64,000 nt of DNA. Origin: Vulcanisaeta distributa JCM 11217. Lineage in GTDB: Archaea; Thermoproteota; Thermoprotei; Thermoproteales; Thermocladiaceae. Of this stretch, positions 18,550 to 29,293 are shown one piece after another; positions within the stretch are counted from its first letter, which is position 1; each line of letters starts with the position of its first letter. Under the pieces are notes generated by a model. That model did no database searches, had not been told where the DNA came from, and was given only the letters and a program-made list of their open reading frames with translations. The translations under genes were made by a program, and so were the position numbers. The stretch spans positions 1 through 64,000 of the forward strand of contig NZ_BBBJ01000007.1 in assembly GCF_001316005.1 (NCBI RefSeq). Reading direction: 5' to 3'.

Positions 18550-19839
18550 GTGGGGGGGACAAAGTTCGATGTAATAGTGGTTGGCGCAGGACCGGCGGGA
18601 CTCACGGCAGCCCAGCAATTGGCTAGTAGGGGGGGGTTTAAGGTGTTAGTCATTGAGAGGGGTAAGAAGCCAGGTAGTAAGAATGTCTTTGGTGGCAGGA
18701 TTTACGCCCACGTCCTTGATAGGCTATACCCTGAGTACGTTAAGGAGGCACCAGTTGAGCGCTGGGTCAGGAGGGAGAGGATAACAATGATGACTGAGGA
18801 TTCCTGGACAACCGTGGACTTCGAAACCACGAAGGTCGAGCATAAGTCCTTCACCGCATACCTAACAAACTTCGTTGAGTGGCTTGATAAGAAGGCAGAG
18901 GCGGCTGGCGCCGTAGTTGTCTCAGAGGTTCCAGTTGACTCATTAATAATTAAGGATGGGAGGGTTGTCGGCGTTAGGGCTGGTAATGATGAGGTTTATG
19001 GTGATGTTACGATAATAGCCGAGGGAATAAACAGGCTGGTTCTAGAGAGGAGCGGTTTAGCCCCCCCTAAGTTAAGTCCAGAGATTGTGGCTCTCGGCGT
19101 TAAGGAGGTCATTAAGTTGAGTAAGGAGGAGATTAATGATAGGTTTAACCTTGATGAGGATGAGGGTTTAGCATGGGTTATAGCTGGATTCCCAACGCAT
19201 TACCTACCAGGTGGTGCCTTCATATACACTAATAAGGAGGCCATAACCCTGGGCATAGTCCTATACCTAAGTTATGGCTATCAACTTGACGTGCCAATTC
19301 ACGACCTTATTGAGGAATTTAGGCTACATCCAATGGTTAAGAGACTTATTAAGGGTGGCCAACTCCTTGAGTACTCAGCCCACCTAACGCCCGTTGCCGG
19401 CATTAACGCGGCGCCACCTAAATTATACGGTAATGGATACCTAGTCACTGGTGATGCGGCTGGTTTCCTGCTACATCTCGGCATATTAATTAGGGGGGGT
19501 GTGGACTTCGCCATGGAGAGCGGTAGATTGGCTGCGGAGGCTGTCACTAAGGCTCATGACTTGGGTAAGTACGATGAGGATACGTTATCAGTTTATGGAA
19601 GGCTACTTGAGGATTCCTTCGTGCTTAAGGAGCTTAAGACCTTTAGGAATGCACATAAGGTTTTAATAGAGCCGAGACTGTATAGTGACTACGTGAGGAT
19701 GATAAACAATCTGTTGAGGAGGTACTTCGAGGTTGATGGAACACCAAGGAAGCTGGGCTCAACACTCCTTGAAAGCAAAGGTAATTTAACTCTCATTGAT
19801 TTAGCAAGAGATGCCATTAGGCTGGTGATGAACCTATGA
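18550..19839 (+). CDS. etfC: EtfC/FixC flavoprotein (quinone oxidoreductase)
   Basis: FAD enzyme that takes electrons from the electron-transfer flavoprotein to quinone. It has the dinucleotide motif G-A-G-P-A-G, then E-R-G-K-K-P-G-S-K-N-V-F-G-G-R, and the late I-R-G-G-V-D-F-A-M-E-S-G-R. Two tracts add a residue against the family: G8 at 18629-18636 (S-R-G-G-F-K-V) and G7 near 19493 (normally R-G-x-D-x-A). Start GTG 18550; 429 residues, normal. The EtfABCX system of Pyrobaculum aerophilum is a known electron-bifurcating NADH:menaquinone/ferredoxin enzyme, so a similar role is likely here. Overlaps etfX by 4 bases. Confidence 0.88.
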   Translation: MGGTKFDVIVVGAGPAGLTAAQQLASRGGFKVLVIERGKKPGSKNVFGGRIYAHVLDRLYPEYVKEAPVERWVRRERITMMTEDSWTTVDFETTKVEHKSFTAYLTNFVEWLDKKAEAAGAVVVSEVPVDSLIIKDGRVVGVRAGNDEVYGDVTIIAEGINRLVLERSGLAPPKLSPEIVALGVKEVIKLSKEEINDRFNLDEDEGLAWVIAGFPTHYLPGGAFIYTNKEAITLGIVLYLSYGYQLDVPIHDLIEEFRLHPMVKRLIKGGQLLEYSAHLTPVAGINAAPPKLYGNGYLVTGDAAGFLLHLGILIRGGVDFAMESGRLAAEAVTKAHDLGKYDEDTLSVYGRLLEDSFVLKELKTFRNAHKVLIEPRLYSDYVRMINNLLRRYFEVDGTPRKLGSTLLESKGNLTLIDLARDAIRLVMNL

Positions 19840-20128
19840 GCCTAGACAGGAAGATTCCAATTGAGGAGAGATTGAATAGTAACGCTTGGGATGTTGACCA
19901 GAGACCGCACATTAGAATTATAGACCCTGACCAGTGCAGGAAGTGCGATAAGAAACCCTGCCTATACCTATGTCCAGCAAGGTGCTACACACCAGGTCCA
20001 GACGGCACAGTGGTATTTTCACACGAGGCTGCCTTGAGTGCGGCACATGCCGTGTAGTCTGCCCAGAGAATAACATTGAGTGGAATTATCCGAAGAGTGG
20101 CTTTGGCGTTCAGTACAGGTTTGGTTGA
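19836..20128 (+). CDS. etfX: EtfX/FixX ferredoxin-like subunit, frameshifted
   Basis: Ferredoxin-like partner of EtfC, ~97 residues. Cys motifs [14 protein letters not shown] and [12 protein letters not shown] provide the iron-sulfur ligands. One break near 20030: GAG GCT should read GAG GGC T, a missing G, after which C-L-E-C-G-T-C runs to the stop at 20128 with W-N-Y-P-K-S-G-F-G typical of FixX. Its ATG overlaps the etfC stop. About 75 bases separate it from etfB. Confidence 0.85.
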
Positions 20129-20206
20129 TGCTTCGTGCCTGCTATATAATGCTATATATGTCAAAGTTCAGAAATACATATTAAGTCAAATATCTGCCTT
20201 TAATTG

Positions 20207-21034
20207 ATGGGTGGATTAACGATAATAGTCCCTGTGAAAGCCGCGGTACCCAATGTGACAGCAGTTAGGCTTGACCCTGTGACCCATAATCTAGTGCGTG
20301 AAGGGGGGGTACCACTGATGCTTAATCCATACGATAGGAATGCCCTCGAATTCGCCCTTAAGCTTAAGGATAAGTATGGTGGTAAGGTAATAACACTATC
20401 AATGGCGCCACCAAGCGGTAAGGACTTCCTAGAATCAACAATCGGCATGGGCGCTGACGAGGCATACCTAATCACTGATAGGGTATTCGCAGGTGCTGAT
20501 ACGTTGGCCACCTCATACACCGTGGCAAGGAGCATACAGAGGCTGTTCCCTAACTTCGACCTTATAGTATTTGGTGAGGAGACCACGGACTCAACAACAG
20601 CTCACATGCCTGCCCAGGTAGCCTCCTGGTTGAGTCTGCCCTACGTATATTACGCGGTTGATGCGGAGGTTAAGCTTGAGGATAGGCTTATCGTGGTTAC
20701 TAGGTATCTGGAAGATGAGGGAGTCTATGAGACCTACGAATACAAGATGCCAATAATAATCAGCGTTTATAAGAATAGTAATCCACCGAGGGACATAAGT
20801 CTCACTAAGAAGGTTGAGGCTAAGTTAAATGGATTGGTGAAGATGGTTGATAATAATACTTTAAAGCTCGAGAGGGAGTGCGTCGGTCTGAGGGGCTCGC
20901 CAACGATAGTTGCTAAGATTGAGGACGCAAAACCAATAGAGAGGAAGAAGCAAATATTCAAGGGTGATCCGAGGGAGGCGGCTAAGTGGTTGCTTGAGAA
21001 CCTGACCAAGGAGGGGGGGGTGATCAAGCCATGA
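20207..21034 (+). CDS. etfB: Electron transfer flavoprotein beta subunit (FixA)
   Basis: FixA/EtfB, the subunit that in bifurcating systems holds NADH and the bifurcating FAD region together with EtfA. N-P-Y-D-R-N-A-L-E (~40), S-M-A-P-P-S-G and T-D-R-V-F-A-G-A-D-T are family motifs, followed by G-E-E-T-T-D-S-T-T. Start ATG 20207 follows an AT-rich region (about 20175-20185), so a promoter separate from etfC is possible. G7 near 20308 gives R-E-G-G-V-P where one Gly is usual; G8 lies just before the stop. Stop overlaps etfA start (ATGA). Confidence 0.9.
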   Translation: MGGLTIIVPVKAAVPNVTAVRLDPVTHNLVREGGVPLMLNPYDRNALEFALKLKDKYGGKVITLSMAPPSGKDFLESTIGMGADEAYLITDRVFAGADTLATSYTVARSIQRLFPNFDLIVFGEETTDSTTAHMPAQVASWLSLPYVYYAVDAEVKLEDRLIVVTRYLEDEGVYETYEYKMPIIISVYKNSNPPRDISLTKKVEAKLNGLVKMVDNNTLKLERECVGLRGSPTIVAKIEDAKPIERKKQIFKGDPREAAKWLLENLTKEGGVIKP

Positions 21035-22091
21035 GCGCGGCGCAGGCCCAACAAAAGATCTGTAGTGAGTGGAATCCAGTGAATAAGAATGAGTATAGGG
21101 GCATTTGGGTATATATCGAGTATGTAAACGGCGTAATTAAGGATGGCAGTCTGCAATTGATTGGTAAGGCCAGGGAGTTGGCAGGTAAGATTAACACCGA
21201 CATGACGGCCGTGATTCTAGGCTATAACCTTGGTGATGCTGTTAAGGAGCCCATTTACTATGGCGCAGATAAGGTAATCTATGTCGATCACCCAGCCCTG
21301 GCTAAGTACATACCGCATATCTACGCCAACGTCATCGTTCAATTAGCCAATAAATACAAGCCAGAAATAATACTATTCGCAGCAACCAAGAGAGGCAGGG
21401 AATTAGCGCCGTATGTGGCCAACTCATTGAGGACTGGCATCACGGCTGACTGCACCGAGTTGGATGTAGATCCAAAGACCAGGGATCTAGACCAGGTAAG
21501 GCCTACTTATGGCGGTAACATACTAGCCCATATAAGGACTCCAACCAGAAGCCGCAACTGGCCAGTGTTAGGCCCAACGTATTCCCAACACCACCGAGGG
21601 ATACAAGTAGAAAGGGCGAGATCATAGAGGAAACCATTGACTCGATGCCTAGCATTAATGGGCAGGGGGGGTTAATTGAGGTTAAGTCCGTAACTAAGGG
21701 CGAGGAGTTACCGCCGGTTGAGAAGGCCGACATAGTCGTTGTTGCTGGGCGTGGCGTGGGTAGCGCTGATGGTGTTAAGCTACTCACGGAACTTGCAAAG
21801 CTACTCGGCGGTACCATTGGCGGTACTAAGAAGGTTGTGGATGCTGGTTGGTTACCAGCTGATAGGCAGGTTGGGCAGACTGGTAAGACCATAAGGCCCA
21901 CGCTTTACATAGGCATTGGCGTTAGCGGCGCCATTCAGCATATTTTCGGTATGAAGGAGTCTAAGATAATAGTGGCGATAAATAGTGATCCAAATGCGCC
22001 AATATTCCAGTACGCGGATTATGGAATAGTTGGTGATTATAGGGATGTTGTGAAGGAGCTGATAGAACTATTAAAGAGCTATAAGAAATAA
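21031..22091 (+). CDS. etfA: Electron transfer flavoprotein alpha subunit (FixB), frameshifted
   Basis: EtfA/FixB, binds the second FAD that hands electrons to EtfC. The N-terminal half has L-F-A-A-T-K-R-G-R-E-L-A-P and T-A-D-C-T-E-L; the C-terminal half has the FAD-binding G-G-T-K-K-V-V-D-A-G-W, Q-V-G-Q-T-G-K and G-V-S-G-A-I-Q-H. One break near 21543: a missing C, after which K-P-Q-L-A-S-V-R-P-N-V-F is restored. Complete at about 353 residues. Last gene of the etfC-X-B-A set. Confidence 0.88.
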
Positions 22092-22131
22092 TTAAATAAT
22101 ATATTTAACTTATTTTAACTATGCCATAATT

Positions 22132-23467
22132 TCATTCGAGCTGTTTTCTAACAGTCTCGGGACCTATTGATGCGCCTATTATTGTCATTGCCGCACCAAT
22201 CATTACGACTATTGATGGCGCCAGGGCAGCCGCAGTTATTGGGTTCATGCCACCTTTTAGGTTGGCATACAATAATAATGCGAAGGTCGGCGCTAATGAA
22301 CCAATCGCTGCATTCAGATTCCAGCCAAAACCAATCCCGCTCCACCTGACCTCTGTTGGGAATATTTCGGAGAAGTAGGCGGTCTGCACAGTGGCGCTTA
22401 GGGTGAATATGAAGTACATGAGGCCAGTGATAGGGCCATTATTGGTATTGAGAGGGTTGTTAGGGCTAGGTAAAGTGGGTATATTGTAATTAGGAGTATT
22501 GCCGTTGGTACTATCAACATCCTTCTCCTACCGAATAGGTCAGTTAGGTAGCCACCAAATGTATTGCCTATTATACCGCCAATGCTGCCGAGCATTAACG
22601 GTAAATATGTCAATTGGACAAAGGCCCTCTGGAGCTCCGGAATATAGCTTGATAGTAACTTGGTGAATGTTGTTACGAAGCCATACCCTGCGTAGAACAC
22701 GAAGGTTAGGCCAAGGTTAATCAGTATGACGAGAACTAGGCTAAACCAGTACCTTCTAATGGCGGTTGCTAACGGTACTTTAACGATCTTACCCTCCTCC
22801 TTCTTCCTCTCCCAAAGTATTGACTCTGGGGCTGCGAACCTTATTATCAAGCCTATTATGACGACAACAGCACCGCTCAGGAATAAGATCCTCCAGCCAA
22901 TTACGCCTATTGGATAGTAAGCACTGACAAGTAGTAATAAGCCTGTTGCGAGTAGTGAGGCGACTGACATGCTTGAGTTAAGCACCCCCCCATTAACTAA
23001 GCCGCGCCATTTAGGTGATGCGAATTCCAAGGCCCACACAACACCGCCACCAGCCTCGCCACCATAACCAAATCCCTGGACAAACCTGAATATGGTGAGT
23101 AGGGTTGGTGCCCAAATCCCTATCTGCGAGTACGTTGGCAGTAATGCTATGACTATTGTCGCCACGGCCATCGTAACCGCATCACCAAGCAGCGCATTTC
23201 TTCTACCGTACTTATCCCTATGTGCCCAAAGAATATCGCACCGAGGGGGGGTCTCGCGAAGTAGCCCACGGCAAAAACAAGTAATGTGTATAGAAGCGCC
23301 GCCAATGGGTTTGACTTCGGGAAGAATAGCTCACTTATATATGGGATTAATGAGAAGTATATCAGGAAGTCGTAATACTCAAGGGCCCATGCGAAGAAGG
23401 TCGATATTGACGCTAGCATTAAGCCCCCCCTCCTTCTAACGTGCTCAGGAATAGATGGTCCGCTCAT
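22132..23467 (-). CDS. MFS transporter, metabolite:H+ symporter type, frameshifted
   Basis: Twelve-helix major facilitator of the MHS type, which import carboxylates or similar compounds. The loop between helices 2 and 3 reads A-R-P-P-L-G-A-I-F-F-G-H-I-G-D-K-Y-G-R-R once a missing G near 23217 is restored; the family has R-P-x-G, and the extra Pro is at a G7 run (23245-23251). E-S-I-L-W-E-R-K and the late G-P-E-T are also typical. A second break near 22428 lacks one base. It is homologous to the plus-strand carrier at 44685-46010. Convergent with etfA. Confidence 0.85.
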
Positions 23468-23534
23468 AGCATAGTATCAAGTTAAGGGCACATTTAAAGT
23501 GTTACCTAGTGATATATATGGCTATTTAACATTC

Positions 23535-24786
23535 CTAACTTTTGACACGTGACTTGGTTATGGATAGGTATAAACTTAGTACCTCCCTCGCCAATTCACG
23601 CTTGTGCAATGGGCCTATTCTCCTAATAACTCCATTCTTATCTAATACGAGTACCTCATCCTTCTCAGTGCCAAATCCCCCCCTGCTCTCACCAACCAAG
23701 TGCGCAAGTGCCAAGTCCCAATCGCCCTCACTAGCCCTCCTTAATGTCCTGGCGATTAACTCCTCCTCCGTGATCCCAACCTCGGCCTTATAGGCTATTA
23801 AGAATGTATTTGGCGAAAACCTCTTCAGATCCCTGGCAATCTTAGGTGCTTGAATTAACTCAATGACTACCTTATCCAAGTCACTACTTAATTTACCGCT
23901 TACTCGATCCCTAACGTAGAAGTCGAGTGGCGCTGCCGTGAGTATTGCTAGGTCGTAATGGCGCTTACTGACTAGATTAATGGCTACATCATACATCTCG
24001 AGGACGCTCTTAACCCTGTAGATCTCGGCGCCGGGTGGGTCACTAATGCCTACTGGTCCCTCAATTAGTGTAACCCTGGCACCCCCCCTAGCATCGCCTC
24101 CCTGGCGAAGTGATAGCCCGTTAAGCCACTACTTGGTGTTGTTATGTACTTAGTGGCATCGATATACTCATGCGTTGGGCCTGAGGTAATAAGTACGGAT
24201 AAGCCAATCATGTCCCTTGGCGATAATAAATCAATTACTGAGTCAACGATCTCCTGATTAGGCGCCAACTTAGCCTTACCCTCCTCAATAACAGGCTCGA
24301 CAAAGCGAACCCCTAAGTTACGCAATTTCTCAATGTTCGCCCTAATGATTGGGTTTCTCCACATTGATTCGTTCATTGCCGGGACGAGTAATAATGCACG
24401 CCCGAGCCGAGGGCAGTCATTGCGCATAGGGTTACCGAGGTATCACCAATGCCATTGGCGATCTTACTGATCGTGTTCGCCGTGGCTGGCGCAACAACCA
24501 CTGCATTGGCTGTTGCGCAGATGTTAACATGTTCGGCGTAACCACTTAGCTCCACGTATACGGGGTTACCCGTAGCCCACTCCATGATCCTCGGACCAAG
24601 TAACTTACTTGCCTCCTTACTCATGAACGTGATTACATCAGCCCCCCCATGCCTAATCAATTCCCTAGCAATGTCTGGAATCCTATAAATCGAGATGCCG
24701 CCAGTTAAGGCCAGGACAACCCTTTTACCACGCAGTAAATTACTTCTTGAACTCCTTATTAACTCAATATCCTCCCTAAAGGACAC
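23535..24786 (-). CDS. coaBC: Bifunctional CoaBC, frameshifted
   Basis: Coenzyme A synthesis: CoaB joins 4'-phosphopantothenate to Cys, CoaC decarboxylates the product. The N-terminal half is CoaC (L-A-L-T-G-G-I-S-I-Y, A-P-A-T-A-N-T, L-V-P-A-M-N-E-S-M-W); the C-terminal half is CoaB (T-S-G-P-T-H-E-Y-I-D-A-T, T-P-S-S-G-L-T-G). Breaks near 24403 (missing G restores S-G-R-A-L-L-L) and at C7 24082-24088 (five or eight restores G-A-R-V-T-L-I-E-G-P). This is a case where a run of seven is out of frame. A C7 near 24643 gives R-H-G-G-A-D-V. Confidence 0.87.
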
Positions 24787-24978
24787 AATTACTGTGAAAT
24801 CGCCGATTATTAAGTTATTTCAGACCATGCGATTCCAATCATTGCTCATGACCCAACCGCCTCATCATCAATGATTTAGTTAGTGAACAGACTTTTAAGT
24901 CTATGGCATATTGGAATGAGCAGAAGAAGAATACGCGTTAATGCTTAGTCTTTTGATTTAATTTCAATTACTAATTAA

Positions 24979-25065
24979 GTTTCAATCACAAAACACAGCG
25001 CAGATAAACACTTCATGAAGTTTCACGTTGGTTTCACAATTCAGTTTCACAAAAGCCCTTAAAAG
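24979..25065 (+). promoter_or_regulatory. GTTTCA(C) repeat array and TATA box before AbrB-like gene
   Basis: Within the 300-base gap between coaBC and the AbrB-like gene, GTTTCA occurs at 24979-24984, and GTTTCAC at 25020-25026, 25031-25037 and 25044-25050 (starts 11 and 13 bases apart). A TATA-like CTTAAAAG follows at about 25058-25065, some 25-32 bases before ATG 25090. Repeats just upstream of a TATA box suggest operator or activator sites, possibly bound by the regulator encoded next. The rest of the gap shows nothing. Binding is inference. Confidence 0.42.
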
Positions 25066-25089
25066 ATCACTAGGGTTACGGTAAGGTCG

Positions 25090-25490
25090 ATGGCATTCAC
25101 AGAGGAGATTAGGTTGGTAGGAGGGGATTACCAATAGATGACTTACCGTACTCAATCAAGGTCTACATAAATAACCAAGTATTAATACCAGCAAACCTAG
25201 TTAGGTCCTTGGGACTCGATAAGGTAAAGTACGTCGACGTGGTCCTTGAGCATAACGGGCAAAAGATAGAGGTTAACAACGTTAAACTCCTTAGGACTAG
25301 GCATACGGCGAGTAGGCAGTTCACAATACCGAAGGATGTGAGGGAGAAGTACGGGATTAGACCGTTTGATGACGTAACGGTACACATGATAATACCAAGG
25401 CAGGTTCATCTTCATCAAAGAATTAAGTTGATGAATAAATTCAAAACTGAACAGCATCTAAAAATCTCTAACACACAATCCGGGCATTAA
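25090..25490 (+). CDS. AbrB/SpoVT-like DNA-binding protein, frameshifted
   Basis: About 133 residues with two swapped-hairpin AbrB-like modules: the first around Y-I-N-N-Q-V-L-I-P-A-N-L-V-R, the second R-Q-F-T-I-P-K-D-V-R-E-K-Y-G-I. AbrB proteins bind DNA as dimers; a double-module protein can act as a monomeric pair. One break near 25125: G4 where five restore L-P-I-D-D-L-P-Y-S. Leaderless start at ATG 25090 behind a TATA box and the GTTTCAC array. The next gene, GH15, lies 58 bases downstream and may be its target. Confidence 0.62.
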
Positions 25491-25548
25491 CTCATTACTT
25501 AACTTCCTGAATAATACTTATTATTTCCTTAAATTTATATATTAATAA

Positions 25549-27402
25549 ATGAGGACGGTATTCCTTAGTAATGGCTCGTTGGCTTTATTATATGATGAGA
25601 ATTACTACATAAGGGATATTTACTACCCATTGCTTGGTCAGCATCATCACCACTCCTTCGGCGGTAGGTTCAAGATTGGTATTTGGCATGACGGTAAATT
25701 CACGTGGCTTGAGGGCATCGGTAATAAGGAGATTAAACTGTCAGGTTCAAAGGCTGAGCTTCATGCTCAGTGGGATGGGCTTGATATCCATATGGAGGAT
25801 ACGGTATTAATACCGCAGCCCGTATTGGTTAGGCACGTATCCATTAAGGGACCTGGCTTTGTTAGAGTTATTTTCTACCATGACTTTAAACTAAATGATT
25901 ATGAGGCTGGCGATACCGCGTTTTACGACCCATCACTAGACGCGGTATTTCATTATAAGGGGGGGAGTACGTGGTTTGGCATTGCATCAACCAACCCAAT
26001 CTATGAGTATACAACAGGTAGGAGGGACCTCAATGTAGTGCTTCCCGACTGTGAAGATGGCATACTTAGTAAGAACCCAATAGCCCAGGGCTCCGTGGCC
26101 TCCGCAATATCCATAGCGAGCCCCCCCGAGTTCTATTACTTTATCGTGGCAGGAGACAATTATGAGAGGGTTATGAGGTTAATAATCGAGCTTAGAGACA
26201 GGAAAAACGTGGAGACCTACTTCCGCAGATCGGTGAATTACTGGAGTAATGTGGCTGCGGAGTACGGTGATGATGAATTGGCGTCTCAAAGTATTGTGGT
26301 CCTGCTTGGGCATGTAGGTGTTAATGGCTCGATACCCGCCTCACTGGATACATCAATAATAAAGTTTAACCTGGACACATATGGCTATCTATGGCCTAGG
26401 GATGCTGCGTTTGCCGCAATGGCCCTGGACATGGCGGGTTACTACACATTCACGAAGCGCTTCTACTCCTTAGTGTTCAAGCTGTTTGGTGGTGAGGGCT
26501 TTCTATTCCAGAAGTATAATCCAAGTGGTACCTGGGGGGCTCGACGTGGCACCCATGGACCATCAGAAGTAGGAAATCACTGAATATTCAGGAGGATGAG
26601 ACAGCAACCGTGATATACGCCTTTTGGCATTACTTCCAGAGGACGAGGGACTATGACCTACTTAGGGAGGTCTATGATGTGATAACTAAGGCCGCTAACT
26701 TCATGACTAATTTCAGGGATGAGAAGCTGAAACTACCCTTTGAATCCTACGACTTATGGGAGGAGAGACTCGGTGTGCATACGTATACGGTGGCTTCGGT
26801 ATACGCAGGACTACTTGCAGCTAGCAACTTGGCTAAGATGCTTGGTGAGTATGAGAGTGCCAGTAAGTGGGAGGAGACTGCATGGAGATTCGAGAGGCAA
26901 TTAGGAACTACCTATTCGATAAGGAGAGGGGCGTGTTTTATAGGTCTGTCAGGATTGATGATGGCAAGATAACGGAGGTTGATAGAACCGTCGATGCGAG
27001 CATAATGGGTATATTCCTCTTTAACGTGTTCGATGTGTATGAGCCATGCTCGAGAGTAGTGTTAAGGTTATTATGGATAGGCTTTGGGTTAAGCCCATAG
27101 GAGGCATTGCCCGTTATGAGGGTGATTACTACCAAAGGGTTCCCGGTGATTATAGTGGTGTTCCTGGTAATCCATGGATAATAACCACGCTCTGGGTTGC
27201 CCAGTACTACATGGCTAAGGGTGATTGTTATAGGGCTAAGGAGTTAATGGATTGGGTTAATAAGGTAAAGACACCCACGAACCTACTACCTGAACAAGTT
27301 GACCCATTCAAGGGATTGCCCGTTTCAGTAACCCCCCCACTTGTTTGGAGTCATGCAGAGTATTTAAGGGCCTATATAATGAGGAGGAAACATTGCGCTT
27401 AA
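25549..27402 (+). CDS. Glycoside hydrolase family 15 (glucoamylase type), frameshifted
   Basis: An archaeal GH15 enzyme that releases glucose from starch-like or other alpha-glucosides. N-terminal beta-sandwich ~1-250, then an (alpha/alpha)6 barrel. Motifs: Y-L-W-P-R-D-A-A-F-A-A, N-I-Q-E-D-E-T-A (general acid region) and V-W-S-H-A-E-Y near the C-terminus (general base). Breaks: G6 26534-26539 (five restores T-W-G-S-T-W-H-P-W), near 26890 (missing C) and near 27047 (missing C). C7 27332-27338 gives T-P-P-L-V-W where the family has one Pro. No signal peptide, so intracellular, as in Sulfolobus-type enzymes. TAA shares TTAA 27399-27402 with the convergent pfp stop. Confidence 0.87.
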
Positions 27403-28415
27403 AGTCCCCCCCAATACGTTTCGTAAAGCGTCATCCAATAACCACTAACCAGCCTATTCCTGCCCAAGACCTCCGTTATTGGTACCCTGACTATATCACC
27501 ACCCCCCCTATAGGCAATCATCTTCCCAAAGTCATTCCCCCCCTCAATCGCATTGAAGGCCTCTGTGGCGAACCTAACGGCTAACACCCTATCAAACGCG
27601 GTTGGTGGTGCACCCCCCCTAATTATGTGGCCCGGAACCACGGCCCTAGTCTCAAGTCCCGTGGCCTTCTCTATGTATTGAGCAAGCTCATTACCAACAC
27701 CACCAAGTCTCGAGTGCCCAAACTCATCCTTAGGCCCACCATACTCCTTAATACCCTCAGAGACCACGATCAATGCCCACCTTCTATCCTTGTAAACCTC
27801 CTTAACCCTATTAGCAACGATGTCCCAGTTAATGGGCTTCTCGGGTATTAAGACAAAGTCCGCCATCGTAGCTAAACCAGTGAATAAGGCTATCCAACCA
27901 GCCTCCCTACCCATAACTTCAACAACACCAACCCTCTCATGGGAAATTAACGTAGTCTTAAAGGACTCGGTAACCTTAATGGCTTCGTTAACGGCTGTGT
28001 CGAAGCCTATTGTGTAGTCGGTGCCATATACATCATTGTCTATTGTCTTTGGAATACCAACTACATTAGCTAAACCTCTTGCCTGTGTTTGGGCTGCCGC
28101 GCCTAGTGTGTCGTCACCACCAATTGCCACGATCACGTCTAAATCAAGCTCCCTTAAATTCCTGGCGAAGGTCTCAGCCTAGCTTCATCCTTGAATGGGT
28201 TAGTCCTCGACGTCCTAATGAATGTGCCACCCTCGAATGCAATGTCTATTAGGTCCTTAGACGTGACCCTCCTAACCTCCTTATCCAGTATTCCCTTCCA
28301 ACCATGGAATATTGCATAAACCTCGTGTTTCCTCTCCAATAATTTAGTCAGTGTATATACGGCTATGTTAAGCCCTGGTGCGTCACCACCCCCCAGTGAG
28401 GATGCCCACCTTCAT
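27399..28415 (-). CDS. pfp: Pyrophosphate-dependent phosphofructokinase, frameshifted
   Basis: Interconverts fructose 6-phosphate and fructose 1,6-bisphosphate. Residues mark the PPi type: G-G-D-D-T (Asp where ATP enzymes have Gly) and P-K-T-I-D-N-D (Lys where ATP enzymes have Gly). Also seen: the N-terminal T-G-G-G-D-A-P-G-L-N, M-G-R-E-A-G-W and R-G-G-A-P-P-T-A-F-D-R. Breaks: C6 at 28389-28394 in the phosphate loop (five restores G-G-G-D-A-P-G) and near 28180 (a missing G restores A-E-T-F-A-R). Its ATG overlaps the aldolase stop. In Thermoproteus tenax fba and a reversible PPi enzyme are co-transcribed. Confidence 0.9.
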
Positions 28416-29214
28416 TTAGCCTCACCCAACACCTCAGTAACCTTCTTACCTCCATACACTATCTCTGAAAGAACCCTAGCGAACTCTAACGCGTCCTTCC
28501 TCTGCCACACATTCCTACCAACCGCAATACCAATGGCACCAGCCTCAAGAACACCCTCAACCTGCCTCAGGAACTCCTCCTCAGTCTTCGTCTTAGGGCC
28601 ACCTGACATTAGCACTGGAACCTTACCGGCAACCTTGACAGCCCAGGCGAAGGTCTTTGGGTCACCGGTATACTTTATTTTCATTGCATCGGCACCGAGC
28701 TCAAGGGCTACCCTGCCGCATAAGCCACTATATCCGGTGCTGTCTCATTCGTGACCTTACCACCCCCCCTCGGGTACGACCATACAATCAGCGGTATATC
28801 GAACTTAATAGCCTCCCTCTTTATCCTGGCTAATTCCTCAAACATCTTCCATTCATAACCACTACCTGGATATATCGTATAACCCACAGCAGAAGCGCCC
28901 AGACTTACGGCCTCCTCAACCGTGCAGTTAGCCACTGATATTGGCTCACCATTATATAGGCTCGTCTTGCCATTCAACTTGACAATAAGCGGTACACTAC
29001 CATCGTAGTACTTCTCAGCAATACCCCCCCTCTGGAAGACGACGCCGTCAAAGCCAGCCTCACGCGCCAGCTTAAGTATGTACTCAGGGTCTGCGGAGTC
29101 TGGATTGTCAAGGAAGTCCGTTGGCCCATGCTCAATGCCGTGGTCATAAGCAAGTATTATTGATCTACCTCTCCTTGCGAATATCCTCAGGAACTTCTCA
29201 ATTAAGCCTGCCAT
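28412..29214 (-). CDS. fba: Class I archaeal fructose-bisphosphate aldolase, frameshifted
   Basis: Archaeal-type class I (DhnA family) aldolase that splits fructose 1,6-bisphosphate. Features: L-A-Y-D-H-G-I-E-H-G-P near residue 22, W-S-Y-P-R-G near 148, the Schiff-base Lys in M-K-I-K-Y-T-G, and the phosphate site S-G-G-P-K-T-K. One break near 28713: a missing base after A-Y-A-A, then V-A-L-E-L-G-A-D-A-M-K. C7 runs give R-G-G-I-A and P-R-G-G-G-K. Start ATG 29214; TTG 29217 is one codon earlier. First gene of a two-gene unit with pfp. Confidence 0.92.
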
Positions 29215-29293
29215 CAATTCTTCGATTGTTAAGACCCATATTTAATGTGTGAATGTTAGAAATGTGTTGTTGGGTATAATGATTACACCGCTT

